Below, one piece after another: positions 25,442 through 34,893 of a stretch of 64,000 nucleotides of DNA. Numbering within the stretch: the stretch's first letter is position 1; each line of letters opens with the position of its first letter. Source of the stretch: Brachybacterium timonense (GTDB lineage: Bacteria; Actinomycetota; Actinomycetes; Actinomycetales; Dermabacteraceae); contig NZ_LT984895.1 in assembly GCF_900258505.1 (NCBI RefSeq), positions 542,306 to 606,305 on the forward strand, written 5' to 3'. Made by a program: the position numbers and the translations under genes. The notes beneath the pieces are model-generated. The model saw only the letters and a program-made list of their open reading frames with translations, was not told the origin of the DNA and ran no database searches.

Positions 25442-26395
25442 TCAGGTGGCGAGCAGTGCGCGGGCGAGCTCGAGATCGATCACGAGCGTGTCGATCGCAC
25501 CGCTGCGCAGCACCCCGCGCACGCCCGGTGCTTTCTCCGCACCGGCGGCCACCCCGATGACGTGGCCGATGCGCAGCAGTTCGGAGAAGGTCACGCCGAG
25601 CACGCGGTCATCGGTGGGGGCGCCCAGGGGGATGCCGCCCGCGTCCACGAAGCGCCCACACACATCGCCCACCGGGTTCTGTGCCTGGAAGGCCTGCTCC
25701 TCCTCGGGGCTGAGCCGCATCATGCGGACCAGGTGCGGGGACGAGTGATGGCCCATCGACCCGATGCCCACGAGAGCGAGTTCCACGGCAGCCGCGACCT
25801 CGAGCACCCGGGCGATGGAGGACTCTGCCCGCAGTGTTCGCACCGCGGTGGCGGACTCGAGCAGGGCGGGGGCGTACAGCATCTCCCCGCGGGCACCGAG
25901 CCGTGCGGCGAGCACCCGCAGCACCGACTCGCCGCTCTCGTACTCATCGAGCGCGCTCAGCCCACCCACCAGCGGCAGCACACGCGGCGCGGGACGCAGG
26001 CGCAGCGGTTCGAGATGCTCGACGACGCTTTGGACGGTGTGACCCCAGGACACGCCGATGCTGTGTGCGCTCGGGGCGAGTTGTGCGAGCAGGGCGGCGC
26101 CTGCACGGGCAACGGCGTCGAGACCGTCGGCGCGCGGCGTATGCACCACGTGCACGTCACGCAGTCGGAATGTCGAGCGCAGCACGTGCTCGAGCGCCGC
26201 ATCGCGCAGCGGCGGCCCTTCAGGATCGTGGATGGTGATCTCGACGATGCCGCGCTCGCGCGCCTGCGTCAGGATGCGGGAGACGTTGGAGCGGGACAGC
26301 CCCAGAACCGTAGCGATCTCCGACTGGGAGCGTCCCTGCTCGTAGTACAGCCGGGCTGCGTGCACCACTGTGGCGGTATCCCGTGCTGCGGGCAT
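25442..26395 (-). CDS. SorC/DeoR-type sugar-binding transcriptional regulator
   Basis: 317-residue SorC-family regulator. Helix-turn-helix at about 20-42 (QGRSQSEIATVLGLSRSNVSRILTQARERGIV) followed by a phosphosugar-binding domain with GVSWGHTVQSVV, LVGGLS, LVGIGSMG and IPLGAPTDDRVLGVTF. ATG at 26395 has AAGGAGG upstream; the frame runs open to 26569 without other support. Usually such genes sit beside the sugar operon they control; here the neighbours are pabC and a Nudix gene, so the target is unclear. The divergent Nudix gene starts 88 bp away. Confidence 0.87.
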   Translation of the reverse strand: MPAARDTATVVHAARLYYEQGRSQSEIATVLGLSRSNVSRILTQARERGIVEITIHDPEGPPLRDAALEHVLRSTFRLRDVHVVHTPRADGLDAVARAGAALLAQLAPSAHSIGVSWGHTVQSVVEHLEPLRLRPAPRVLPLVGGLSALDEYESGESVLRVLAARLGARGEMLYAPALLESATAVRTLRAESSIARVLEVAAAVELALVGIGSMGHHSSPHLVRMMRLSPEEEQAFQAQNPVGDVCGRFVDAGGIPLGAPTDDRVLGVTFSELLRIGHVIGVAAGAEKAPGVRGVLRSGAIDTLVIDLELARALLAT

Positions 26396-26483
26396 GGCCC
26401 CTCCTTCATGCAGTGTTCGCCAGACTAGTCTGGAGCAGCCTGCTGAGCGGAGCACCTGATGGATGGACAGTAAGGGGAACAGG

Positions 26484-27011
26484 GTGAGCACGGACGGTCG
26501 ATCACCGCGCGTGGGCGTGAAAGCGCTGATCGTGCATGACGGGAAACTCCTGCTGAACCACATCGTCACCCCCGACGGGCATTCGCTGTACGGCCCGCCC
26601 GGCGGCGGCCAAGAGCATGGTGAAACCCAGATCCAGGCGCTGATCCGCGAATGCCGTGAGGAGATCGGCGCCCTCGTGGAGGTGCACCAGGTGGCGTGCG
26701 TCTACGAGGTGATGACCGACCGACGCTTCCGCGACGGCGCCGCCATCCCGCCGTTCCACCAGGTCAATGTGGCCTTCTGGTGCGGTCTCGCCCCCGGTGA
26801 GGAGCCGGGGGAGCCCACCTCGCCGGACGCCGGGCAGGTGGGCTGTGTGTGGCTGCCGATGGAGCAGCTGGACCAGTACGACGTGCGCCCGGCCGAACTC
26901 GTGCAGTGGCTCGGATCAGATCCGAGCGCCCGCGAGGTACGCATCGGCGTGACGGGCGAGCAGCGGCGCCGCTCCGCCGCGGATGCTGTCACACCCCCAA
27001 CTGCCCCATGA
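26484..27011 (+). CDS. NUDIX hydrolase
   Basis: Nudix-fold pyrophosphohydrolase of 175 residues. The Nudix box GGGQEHGETQIQALIRECRE followed by EIGA is complete (about 41-63 from the chosen start), so metal-dependent hydrolysis of a nucleoside diphosphate derivative is expected; substrate unknown. I favour the GTG at 26484, preceded by AAGGGG; an ATG at 26463 adds seven residues but lacks a ribosome site. The 3' end overlaps the convergent GH15 gene by 23 bp. Confidence 0.88.
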   Translation: MSTDGRSPRVGVKALIVHDGKLLLNHIVTPDGHSLYGPPGGGQEHGETQIQALIRECREEIGALVEVHQVACVYEVMTDRRFRDGAAIPPFHQVNVAFWCGLAPGEEPGEPTSPDAGQVGCVWLPMEQLDQYDVRPAELVQWLGSDPSAREVRIGVTGEQRRRSAADAVTPPTAP

Positions 27012-28347
27012 TCACCACCGATGCCGTCCAGGTCAGCGGCGCGACCGCGGCGGGGGAGCCGTCAGCCAGCACCTTCTCCGGCAGGGACCCGGCCGACGTG
27101 CAGTGCACCGCAAGCCAGTCCCACAAGCGCTGCGCCTCCTCGCGCAGGCCCAGCTGAGCGTAGGCCTGGGCGAACAGGGCGGTCTGCGGTGTCCACGAGA
27201 TTCCGTCGCGCTTCCACCCCTCCCCGGGGGCGACGCCTCCTGCGGGGCGGCGCATCCGCTGCTCGGCCGGGCGGAGAAGGTCGGCTACCTCATCGTCGGC
27301 GTGCAGGGCGTAGGGCGGCAGGAGGAACAGCATGCCGGCATCGGCAGTGGTGCCGCCCGCGTAGCGGGTGAAACCGCTCGGGCCGAAGGCATCGCGGATC
27401 GCCGCACGCACCTCGACTGCGCGCTCATGGGCGTGAGCAGCCATCTCCTCGCCGATCAGCGCGGGCAGCCGGCCCGCACGCTCCAGGCCGACGGCCACCA
27501 GGGCCGCGGTGGCGATGGTGAGGCGCCGTTCGCGGACCTCCCAGTAGTCCGGTGAGGGCGGCGGGAGCCGATCATCGTTCGCCGTCAGCTCGAGCAGAAG
27601 CGCCGCGGCGCGGCGGGCAGCGCTCTGGACAGTGCCGTCGGACGCCAGAGCCGAGGCAGCGTTGGTCTCGCGCACCGCTGTTGTGTCGTCGTCGGCGAGG
27701 ACACTGTCGAGTGCCCAGAGGAACCAGCCGGTGCCGTCCAGCTGCCGCGGTCGCCCGTCGGGAGCATGCCGACGACCGGGCACATAGCGGGCCTCGAACC
27801 AGCCGTCGGAGCCGCAGAGCACCGCGAGCTCGTGCACGGTGGCCCAGGCGCGTTCACGCAGCCCGAGCTGGTGCAGGGCCACCGCCGCATGTGCGGCATC
27901 CCGCGGCCAGACGTATCGCCAGTTCGAGGACCATCCAGCCACCGGCGCCGGAAGCCCCGTCGACAGCACATGCAGGTCACGCACGGCATCGGTGAGCAGC
28001 GGGTTCGGTGCCGAAGACCGGGCAGCGAGCGCCTCGAGCACGCGGTTCTCCTCGGCGCGTAACTCCTCATGCGCGTGTGCATCGGGCAGCACCCGGGTGT
28101 CGGGCGGCACTGTCGGCCCGCTGCGGCGCACGAGCACGCGCTCGCCGGGCCCGCGCAGAGCCACGGTCAGGGAGAGCAGGTCTACATGCGCCGGAGGGCG
28201 TCGGTGAGCGGTGCCGCTGGTGGTGACCGCCGCGAGTGCGGCGCCCAACGCGATCGCCCCGCGCCGCGCCACCGAGTGGCCCGGGCTACTGTCCGAGCCG
28301 GGGGTGGCGGGGCGGGGATGAGAGCTCTGCCCGGGGTCGTCAGTCAC
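26989..28347 (-). CDS. GH15-like glucoamylase-family protein, exported
   Basis: 452-residue (alpha/alpha)6-barrel protein of the GH15 type. NWRYVWPRDAAHAAVAL, DGTGWFLWAL, SPDYWEVRER (general acid Glu position) and GSLPEKV (general base Glu position) are recognisable. The N terminus has twin arginine (ARRGAIALGAALAAVTTSG), suggesting Tat export. It is shorter than full GH15 enzymes (about 600) because the N-terminal beta-domain is missing. It overlaps the upstream carboxypeptidase by 8 bp, so the genes are coupled. Alpha-glucan or trehalose-like substrates are possible. Confidence 0.82.
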   Translation of the reverse strand: MTDDPGQSSHPRPATPGSDSSPGHSVARRGAIALGAALAAVTTSGTAHRRPPAHVDLLSLTVALRGPGERVLVRRSGPTVPPDTRVLPDAHAHEELRAEENRVLEALAARSSAPNPLLTDAVRDLHVLSTGLPAPVAGWSSNWRYVWPRDAAHAAVALHQLGLRERAWATVHELAVLCGSDGWFEARYVPGRRHAPDGRPRQLDGTGWFLWALDSVLADDDTTAVRETNAASALASDGTVQSAARRAAALLLELTANDDRLPPPSPDYWEVRERRLTIATAALVAVGLERAGRLPALIGEEMAAHAHERAVEVRAAIRDAFGPSGFTRYAGGTTADAGMLFLLPPYALHADDEVADLLRPAEQRMRRPAGGVAPGEGWKRDGISWTPQTALFAQAYAQLGLREEAQRLWDWLAVHCTSAGSLPEKVLADGSPAAVAPLTWTASVVIMGQLGV

Positions 28348-29881
28348 CCGGCTCCTCAGCGGCGCTGCCCTGTGCGGCGTGCGATCCTCCGCCGACGAAA
28401 CGCGCCAGATGCTCGCTCAGAGCGATGCGGCTGGGCTCGTGCACGTACATCATGTGCCCGGCCTCGTAGTACTCGATCTGGATGCGCTGCTCATAGTCCT
28501 GCTGCGGGATCTGCAGGTGGGCGAGCACATGCTCGCTGGCGTGGAAGGGTGTGGCCGCGTCGTGGTAGCCGTGGGCGACGAACACGCGTGTGTGCGCAGA
28601 CTTCCGCAGCAGACGCGAGAGGTCCGTGAACACCTCCACCGCGCGGCCCTCGAACTCCTTGTAGCTCCACGGATGCACGCGGCCGGACATGATCTCGTAC
28701 ACCACATCACTGCTGTACTCGAGCTCGGTGCGCAGGTACTGGTTCATCGCAGCGGTGTACGCGGGCGCGAGCTGGTCGATCGACGGATCGGTCTCCATGG
28801 TCGCCGCATTGCGGTCCCCGGCCGGGGCGCTGAACCGGCCGTCGATACGGCCCGTGACCAGGCCGCGTTCGCGCTGCAGCTGGGCGAGGAACGCCATGTG
28901 CTCCACCCGCAGGTCGGCGCGCTCCACCCACTCCGGGTCCACACCGATCAGCGCACCGATCCGGGCGGCGGCTTCCTGCTTCTGCTCTGTGCTCAGGCGC
29001 TGACCTGCGGCGAGCAGCGCGGGGTACTCCTGCTCAGCGAATGCCTCCGCTTCGTCGACGACGTCCTGCAGCATGCGCCCTTCATGCATGCCGTGCGCAT
29101 GGGCGATCGCCGCATACGTGGGGAGGTAGTGCACATAGGGGCGGTCATTGCCGGGCGTGAAGCGGATCGTGCCGAAGTCGAGCACCGGCGAGATCAGCGA
29201 CAGTCCCTCGACGGCCACGTAGTAGCGGTCCATGAGGCGAGCGGCCACGGCGCTCGCGCGGGTGGTGCCGTAGGACTCGCCCACCAGGTGAATCGGGGAG
29301 GTCCAGCGGTCGTTGCGGGTCAGCCAGTCCACGATGAACGAGGCAATGAGGTCGCGGTCAGCGGCCAGCCCGTGGTGCCGATCAGGCTTCGCACCGCGCA
29401 CCGGGCGCGAGTAGCCGGTGGTCATGGCGTCGACCACCACCAGATCGGCGGTGCGCAGCAAGGTCTCGTGATTATCCAGCAGACGGTACGGCGGGCCCGC
29501 CTGCTCATGGGCGTCGGGGGCGTCCACGCGGCGCGGCCCCAGCTGACCCAGATGCAGCCAGACCGTCGACGCGCCGGGACCGCCGTTGAAAGCGAAGACG
29601 ACGGGGCGAGCAGCGGTGTCCTCGACCGAGGTCGCGACGTAGCTGACGGAGAACATTTCCGCGTACGCGCTGCCGCGGCCGTACGTCTCGCTCTCCGGCT
29701 CCTCGCGCAGCACGACGGTGCCGGTGGTGGCCGTGTAGGCGAGCGGGCCGTCGGGCAGCGTGATCGAGTGGGCGGTGACGACCAGGTGGTCCTCCGGCTC
29801 GGTTGCGTCGGTACTTGTCTCGGCGCGGGTGCTGCTGTCGTGGTTCGCGGCGTCCTCGACGGGCCGGTGGGTGCTGGTCAT
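28340..29881 (-). CDS. S10-family serine carboxypeptidase-like protein
   Basis: 513-residue alpha/beta-hydrolase of peptidase family S10. NGGPGASTVWLHLGQLGP forms the oxyanion-hole region, GESYGTTRAS carries the nucleophile Ser, HGYHDAATPFHASEH the Asp, and YYEAGHMMYVHEPS the His. No signal peptide is visible, unlike eukaryotic relatives, so it is probably cytoplasmic. ATG at 29881 follows AGGAGG. Overlap with the GH15 gene suggests an operon of two hydrolases. The peptide substrate is unknown. Confidence 0.88.
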   Translation of the reverse strand: MTSTHRPVEDAANHDSSTRAETSTDATEPEDHLVVTAHSITLPDGPLAYTATTGTVVLREEPESETYGRGSAYAEMFSVSYVATSVEDTAARPVVFAFNGGPGASTVWLHLGQLGPRRVDAPDAHEQAGPPYRLLDNHETLLRTADLVVVDAMTTGYSRPVRGAKPDRHHGLAADRDLIASFIVDWLTRNDRWTSPIHLVGESYGTTRASAVAARLMDRYYVAVEGLSLISPVLDFGTIRFTPGNDRPYVHYLPTYAAIAHAHGMHEGRMLQDVVDEAEAFAEQEYPALLAAGQRLSTEQKQEAAARIGALIGVDPEWVERADLRVEHMAFLAQLQRERGLVTGRIDGRFSAPAGDRNAATMETDPSIDQLAPAYTAAMNQYLRTELEYSSDVVYEIMSGRVHPWSYKEFEGRAVEVFTDLSRLLRKSAHTRVFVAHGYHDAATPFHASEHVLAHLQIPQQDYEQRIQIEYYEAGHMMYVHEPSRIALSEHLARFVGGGSHAAQGSAAEEPGD

Positions 29882-30174
29882 CGCGGGGCCTCCTGACGGG
29901 GTGCGGGTTGAGTGCGATCGTACGGGACCGACGCGGCATCGGCCTCGACACGACGGTGCGGGCCGCACAGCGGCGAGTGGTGTGCACAGCGGCCCTTGCG
30001 CGCGGGACCTCGGTGATCATCGGGCAGCGTGCACGCATCGTGGCCACACGGGCCGACTTTCGCGGAACTTCGGGACGAGCGTAAGCGGTACCGTAGGTGC
30101 ACTGATGTGATGCCGCGTCGGTGCGTGCAGGAGGGGATGCTCCCTGCATCGACCGCTCGACTCGAGGAGGAGCA

Positions 30175-31506
30175 GTGCGTGCAGTGACGAGGCGAGGTCT
30201 GCTCGCCGGATCAGCCGCCGGGATGATCGGCGCGGCCGCGGGATGTGCCCCTCCGGATCCCGGAACCGTGAATCAGGACCCAACGATTCCGCCCGCCGAC
30301 GGGCCCGTGACACTCACGTACTGGGCGTGGCTCAAGGACCTCCAGAAGGTCGCCGACGTCTTCAACGCAACGCAGGACCGGATTCGTGTGGAAGCCACGT
30401 GGATCCAGGGCGGCGGCAGCGGCGGCTACGCGAAGATCCTTTCGGCGGTCGCTTCTGGCGGCGGTCCGGATATCGCCCAAGTCGAGCTGCGGAACGTACC
30501 CGAATTCGCGCTGGCCGGAGCGCTCGTGGACCTGTCCCGGTACGGTTTCGCCGACTCGGAGGACCTCTTCGACCCGGGGGCTTTCTCCCAGGTGAAGGTC
30601 GGTGATTCCCTGTATGGCGTGCCGCAGGACACCGGTCCGGTCGCCCTGTTCTACAACCGCGACGTGCTCGTTGACGAGCTCGGGCTCGAGCCCCCGGCGA
30701 CCTGGGAGGACTATCGCGATCTCGCCCGGGAGGTGGCCGACGCCGGAAAGATGCTCACCGTGCTCGACCCCACGGATGGATCCCACCCGATCGCCTGGGC
30801 CATGCAGTCCGGCGCTGTGTGGTTCCGCCCCGAGGGCGACGGGTGGATCGTGGATATGACCGACGACGCCTCCGTGCGCGTGGGCGAATTCTGGGACCAG
30901 ATGCTCAAGGACCGAACTCTGGGCACCAACTTCGGTGTTTTCGCCACACCCGGAATGGCAGCGGCCGGCGATGACAAGGTGCTCTCTGCGATGACCGGTT
31001 CCTGGGGTGACGCGCTGGTCGAATCGATTCCCGGCGCATCGGGCCGCTGGGCTGTCGCACCGATGCCAACCTGGAAGGATGGATACGCCTCCGGCGCTCA
31101 TGGCGGGTCGGCCGCTGCTGTGCTCTCCACCAGTCAGCACCCGGCCGAAGCGCTCGAGTTCCTCACGTGGATGTGCACGGATCCTGCGGGCATCGACGCG
31201 ATGATCGAGTACTCCGGCATCGGCTGGTCGCCAGCCGCTGACTACATCGGAGAAGTCCGCGAAGGCCCCTCGGAGTTCTTCAGCGGTCAGTCCTACAACG
31301 AAGACGTGATCCGCCCCATGGCCGCGGGCCAGAACCTCGACTGGACGTGGGCGCCGCTGATGCAGCGTGCATCCGCGATCCTCGGCGACGGGTTCGCCGC
31401 AGCGGTGAACGGATCAACCTCCCTGGTCGATGTGTTCGCCGATACCCAGCGAGAGATCGTCGAGATCATGCGCACCATGGGCCTGGACGCGGAGGAGGCA
31501 CGATGA
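30175..31506 (+). CDS. sugar ABC transporter substrate-binding lipoprotein
   Basis: 443-residue family 1 extracellular solute-binding protein of a CUT1 sugar importer. TRRGLLAGSAAGMIGAAAGC is a Tat/lipoprotein signal with lipobox Cys. LTYWAWLKDLQKVADVFN begins the binding domain; GVPQDTGPVALFYNRDVL matches the sugar SBP core. The start is a GTG at 30175 with GAGGAGGAG upstream. The stop overlaps the permease ATG as ATGA. First of a three-gene import unit without its own ATPase, which usually relies on a shared MsiK-type ATPase elsewhere. The GH35 gene downstream suggests a galactoside ligand. Confidence 0.9.
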   Translation: MRAVTRRGLLAGSAAGMIGAAAGCAPPDPGTVNQDPTIPPADGPVTLTYWAWLKDLQKVADVFNATQDRIRVEATWIQGGGSGGYAKILSAVASGGGPDIAQVELRNVPEFALAGALVDLSRYGFADSEDLFDPGAFSQVKVGDSLYGVPQDTGPVALFYNRDVLVDELGLEPPATWEDYRDLAREVADAGKMLTVLDPTDGSHPIAWAMQSGAVWFRPEGDGWIVDMTDDASVRVGEFWDQMLKDRTLGTNFGVFATPGMAAAGDDKVLSAMTGSWGDALVESIPGASGRWAVAPMPTWKDGYASGAHGGSAAAVLSTSQHPAEALEFLTWMCTDPAGIDAMIEYSGIGWSPAADYIGEVREGPSEFFSGQSYNEDVIRPMAAGQNLDWTWAPLMQRASAILGDGFAAAVNGSTSLVDVFADTQREIVEIMRTMGLDAEEAR

Positions 31507-32384
31507 AACACCGCAGCGCCCCCTGGATCCTCATGGCACCGTTTCTGGTGCTGTTCATCGGCACCATCATCGTGCCGATTCTGATGACCATCGGTTACAG
31601 CTTCACCACGGTCGAGCGCTCAGGCCTGCTCGGAGAGAAGGGCACCACGGCACGGTTCGCTGGACTCGACAACTACCTCGCCGCGCTGTCGAACGTGAAC
31701 TTCGTGGCCTCTATCGGCCGCATGCTCCTGTTCGGCGTCGTACAGGTGACCGTCATGATCCTTGCCGCCGTGATCCTCGCTCTCCTGCTGGAGAGCGCAG
31801 CGGCGAAGTGGCCAGGCTTCTTCCGCTCGGCCTACTTCCTGCCATACGGCATCCCCGGCGTCATCGCCACAATTCTGTGGTCGTTCCTGTACATCCCGGG
31901 GCTCAGCCCGATCATCGACGTACTCAGCCTGGTGGGTATCGAGATCGATTTCCTCGGCCCCAACCTGGTGCTGTGGTCTATCGCGAACATCGTCACCTGG
32001 ACCTACACCGGCTACAACATGCTGATCATCATCGCGCAGCTGAAGTCGATCCCCGGTGAGCTGTACGAGGCCGCCCGGATCGACGGTGCGGGATCCTTCC
32101 GCATTGTCCGCTCCATTCAGCTGCCTCTGATCCGGCCGGCGGTGATGCTCACCGTCATCTTCTCGATCATCGGCACGCTGCAGCTCTTCGCTGAGCCGCA
32201 GGTGCTGATGACCATGAGCTCCGGCATCACCTCTGAGTACACCCCGAACATGTCGGCCTATGCGTTCGCCTTCCAGTACAACGACGTCGGGATGGCTGCG
32301 GCGCAGGCCGTGATCATCGCGGTCTCCGCGTTCACTCTCTCGGCGATAGCCCTGACTGTTTCCAACCGTGCGGGGAAGGACTGA
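31503..32384 (+). CDS. sugar ABC transporter permease (MalF/UgpA type)
   Basis: 293-residue inner-membrane permease with six predicted helices, the first being WILMAPFLVLFIGTIIVPIL. The EAA loop ELYEAARIDGAGSFRIVR that contacts the ATPase is intact. It starts inside the stop of the binding-protein gene (ATGA) and ends one base before the second permease's ATG, so translation of the three genes is coupled. Confidence 0.92.
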   Translation: MKHRSAPWILMAPFLVLFIGTIIVPILMTIGYSFTTVERSGLLGEKGTTARFAGLDNYLAALSNVNFVASIGRMLLFGVVQVTVMILAAVILALLLESAAAKWPGFFRSAYFLPYGIPGVIATILWSFLYIPGLSPIIDVLSLVGIEIDFLGPNLVLWSIANIVTWTYTGYNMLIIIAQLKSIPGELYEAARIDGAGSFRIVRSIQLPLIRPAVMLTVIFSIIGTLQLFAEPQVLMTMSSGITSEYTPNMSAYAFAFQYNDVGMAAAQAVIIAVSAFTLSAIALTVSNRAGKD

Positions 32385-32385
32385 C

Positions 32386-33252
32386 ATGAGCACCACGGAC
32401 CGCTCTGCCGGCCGCAAGCCGACCACCACCATCCTGGTCACGGCGATCCTGGCCATCGTCGCCATGTACTTCCTGGTGCCCGTCTACTGGGTGATCGTCA
32501 ACGCGACGAAGTCCACCGAGGACCTCTTCGGCACCAATGGCTTCTGGTTCGCCCCCGACGTTCGGCTGATTGAGAACCTCGGCAACGTCCTGACCGCGAA
32601 CAACGGAGTGTTCCTGCGGTGGGCAGCGAACTCCCTGATCTACTCCGGTATTGGCTCGATCTTCGCCACCTACTTCGCTGTGGCCGCTGGGTATGCCCTG
32701 GCCAAGTACCAGTTCGCGGGGCGGAAAGCTGTCTACGCCCTGGTGCTGGGCGGTGTGCTCGTGCCCGGAACCGCCACAGCGCTGCCGCTGTTCTTCCTGT
32801 TCAGCGCGATCGGTATCACCAACACGTATTGGGCGGTGCTGATCCCCAGCCTGGTGAGCCCCTTCGGTATGTTCCTCGCCTCGGTCTACGCCGGTGCGGC
32901 GGTGCCAGACTCGGTGATGGAAGCCGGCCGTATCGATGGCGCCTCTGAGCTGAGGATCTTCCACTCGCTGTGCTTGCGTCAGCTCACCCCGGCGATCGTG
33001 ACGATTCTGCTGTTCCAGTTCGTCGCGATCTGGAACAACTACTTCCTGCCGCTGATCATGCTGGCCGATGAGGACCTGTACCCGATCACCCTGGGGCTTT
33101 CCAGCTGGCGTGCCCAGACGGACCGCCTGCCGGAGTTCTTCCAGCTGACCATTGGCGGCTCCCTGCTCAGCGTGATCCCGCTGGCGATTCTCATCCTGGT
33201 GCTGCAGCGCTTCTGGCGTGGCGGCCTCACCGAGGGTGCCGTGAAGGGCTGA
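32386..33252 (+). CDS. sugar ABC transporter permease (MalG/UgpE type)
   Basis: 288-residue second permease of the CUT1 importer. Six predicted helices, with ILAIVAMYFLVPVYWVIVNA as the first and MEAAGRIDGAS-like EAA loop (VMEAGRIDGASELRIFHSL). ATG at 32386 follows the first permease directly. After it the operon is interrupted by 117 bp before the serpin gene. Confidence 0.92.
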   Translation: MSTTDRSAGRKPTTTILVTAILAIVAMYFLVPVYWVIVNATKSTEDLFGTNGFWFAPDVRLIENLGNVLTANNGVFLRWAANSLIYSGIGSIFATYFAVAAGYALAKYQFAGRKAVYALVLGGVLVPGTATALPLFFLFSAIGITNTYWAVLIPSLVSPFGMFLASVYAGAAVPDSVMEAGRIDGASELRIFHSLCLRQLTPAIVTILLFQFVAIWNNYFLPLIMLADEDLYPITLGLSSWRAQTDRLPEFFQLTIGGSLLSVIPLAILILVLQRFWRGGLTEGAVKG

Positions 33253-33369
33253 GGTGGCGCGCCCGAGGCGGCTCCGCATCGGTGCTCTAGGGGAGTTGCT
33301 TGCGCCGTGGCCGTCGGCGCGGTTCTATGACTCTTAGACACTCTGACGCGCCTGCGACGGGGAGGAACG

Positions 33370-34704
33370 TTGACCGCGCGAGCACTGAGCTGGGACCGCC
33401 GACGGTTTCTGGGTGCGGCACTGGCTGTTCCCCCGGCAGCAGGCCTTATGACGGGATGCGACGCACGGGGAGGGCACGGTATGGGCACGGATAACCCCGA
33501 CCTGCGCAGCGACGTCGAGCGGGCAGCGCCCGGCGCCGTCGAGGAGGCGGGCAACCTCACCGCGCCCTTCGCGGCGGCGCTGCTCAGCCAGCTTGACCGT
33601 GAGACAACGAACCTGGTCTGCTCCCCACTCTCAGCACAGATCGTGCTGTCCATGGTGGCTGCTGGCGCAGGCGGATCGACCCGGGCGCAAATGGAGGATG
33701 TGCTCGGCGCGGATGTGCGCACGCTCGGGGAGACCGCGAACACGCTCGCCCAGCATCTGGCCGCGATGGGTGAGAAGGAGCGCGCGAACAACGGCAGCGA
33801 CGGGCCAGAGCCTCCGCGCGCCTCCCTGGTGAACGCTGTGTGGGCTGCGGACGGACTGGAGCCGACCCAGGCGTTCCTCGATGCCCTCGCCACCTGGTTC
33901 GACACCGGTATCTACACTGCCGATTTCACGGACGCGACAGGCCGAGAGGCGGCCTGCGAGAGGATCAACGCGGTGGTCGAGCACGCCACCGAGGGGCTCA
34001 TCACCGATCTGGTCGCCCCCGACGCGCTGACGGAGCAGACCGTCATGGTGCTGGTCAACGCACTGCACCTGAAGACCGCCTGGCTGAAACCCTTGAACCC
34101 GGATGAAGCCGTCGACTTCACCACCTCGGATGGCGAGACTGTTCGCCCCGAGATGCTGACCGGCGAGGTGCCCGGCTGGTACGAGGACGAGCACTGCACC
34201 GCGTCGGCATTGCGGGGCACCGGCGGGCAGCTCGCCCTCGCACTCGTCCGCCCCACCGGCGAACCCCACGAGGTGCTCGAGACCTGGGCCGCCGACGGAC
34301 ACCGGCTGGGCGCCGTGCTGCGCGGCATCGAGGGGTCAGCGGATGTCACCACCACGGTGACGACCCCCGGTTTCGACATCGACTGGGATGGCGAACTGAC
34401 AGATCCACTGAAGCAGCTGGGTATGACCGAGGTATTCGATCCCGGCACTGCGGATCTTTCCGGCATCAGCACGGACCGCGACCTCGCAGTCACCATGGTG
34501 TTCCAGAAGGCCGTGATCACAGTGGATGCCGACGGTATGGAGGCTGCCGCTGCAACGGCTGTGGCTGTTGGCACCACTGCCTACGTGCCGCAGGAGACGA
34601 AAGAGCTCGTGCTGGATCGCCCCTTCCTGTTCGTCGCATACGACACCGCCTCATGCACCCCGCTCGTGCTGGGCTGGATCGGCGACCCGACGCAGACTCG
34701 ATAA
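33370..34704 (+). CDS. lipoprotein serpin (serine protease inhibitor)
   Basis: 444-residue serpin with a signal ending in a lipobox (DRRRFLGAALAVPPAAGLMTGC), so it is probably displayed on the outer face of the membrane. LVCSPLSAQIVLSMVAAGAGG matches the serpin helix B region; FQKAVITVDADGMEAAAATA is the breach and hinge, followed by VAVGTTAYVP of the reactive loop and DRPFLFVAYD near the C terminus. The small-residue hinge suggests an inhibitory serpin; counting from it puts P1 at about the second Thr of VGTT. The start is a TTG at 33370 with GGGAGGAA upstream. Located between a sugar importer and beta-galactosidase. Confidence 0.88.
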   Translation: MTARALSWDRRRFLGAALAVPPAAGLMTGCDARGGHGMGTDNPDLRSDVERAAPGAVEEAGNLTAPFAAALLSQLDRETTNLVCSPLSAQIVLSMVAAGAGGSTRAQMEDVLGADVRTLGETANTLAQHLAAMGEKERANNGSDGPEPPRASLVNAVWAADGLEPTQAFLDALATWFDTGIYTADFTDATGREAACERINAVVEHATEGLITDLVAPDALTEQTVMVLVNALHLKTAWLKPLNPDEAVDFTTSDGETVRPEMLTGEVPGWYEDEHCTASALRGTGGQLALALVRPTGEPHEVLETWAADGHRLGAVLRGIEGSADVTTTVTTPGFDIDWDGELTDPLKQLGMTEVFDPGTADLSGISTDRDLAVTMVFQKAVITVDADGMEAAAATAVAVGTTAYVPQETKELVLDRPFLFVAYDTASCTPLVLGWIGDPTQTR

Positions 34705-34893
34705 GGGATCCGGTACGGCAGAGCCGAGAGTTGGCGTGGACAGGTTCGGAGTATCGACGTCGCGGTCTGCGATGCCGACGGGACGTGACCCTGCGGGCCG
34801 ACGACCTGTGCCACGCCGTGTCGCTGCCTGATTCGCTGAGGCGCGGGTCTTCTGGATGTCGCATTATCGGCGGCGGCGTGAAAGGGTTAACAG

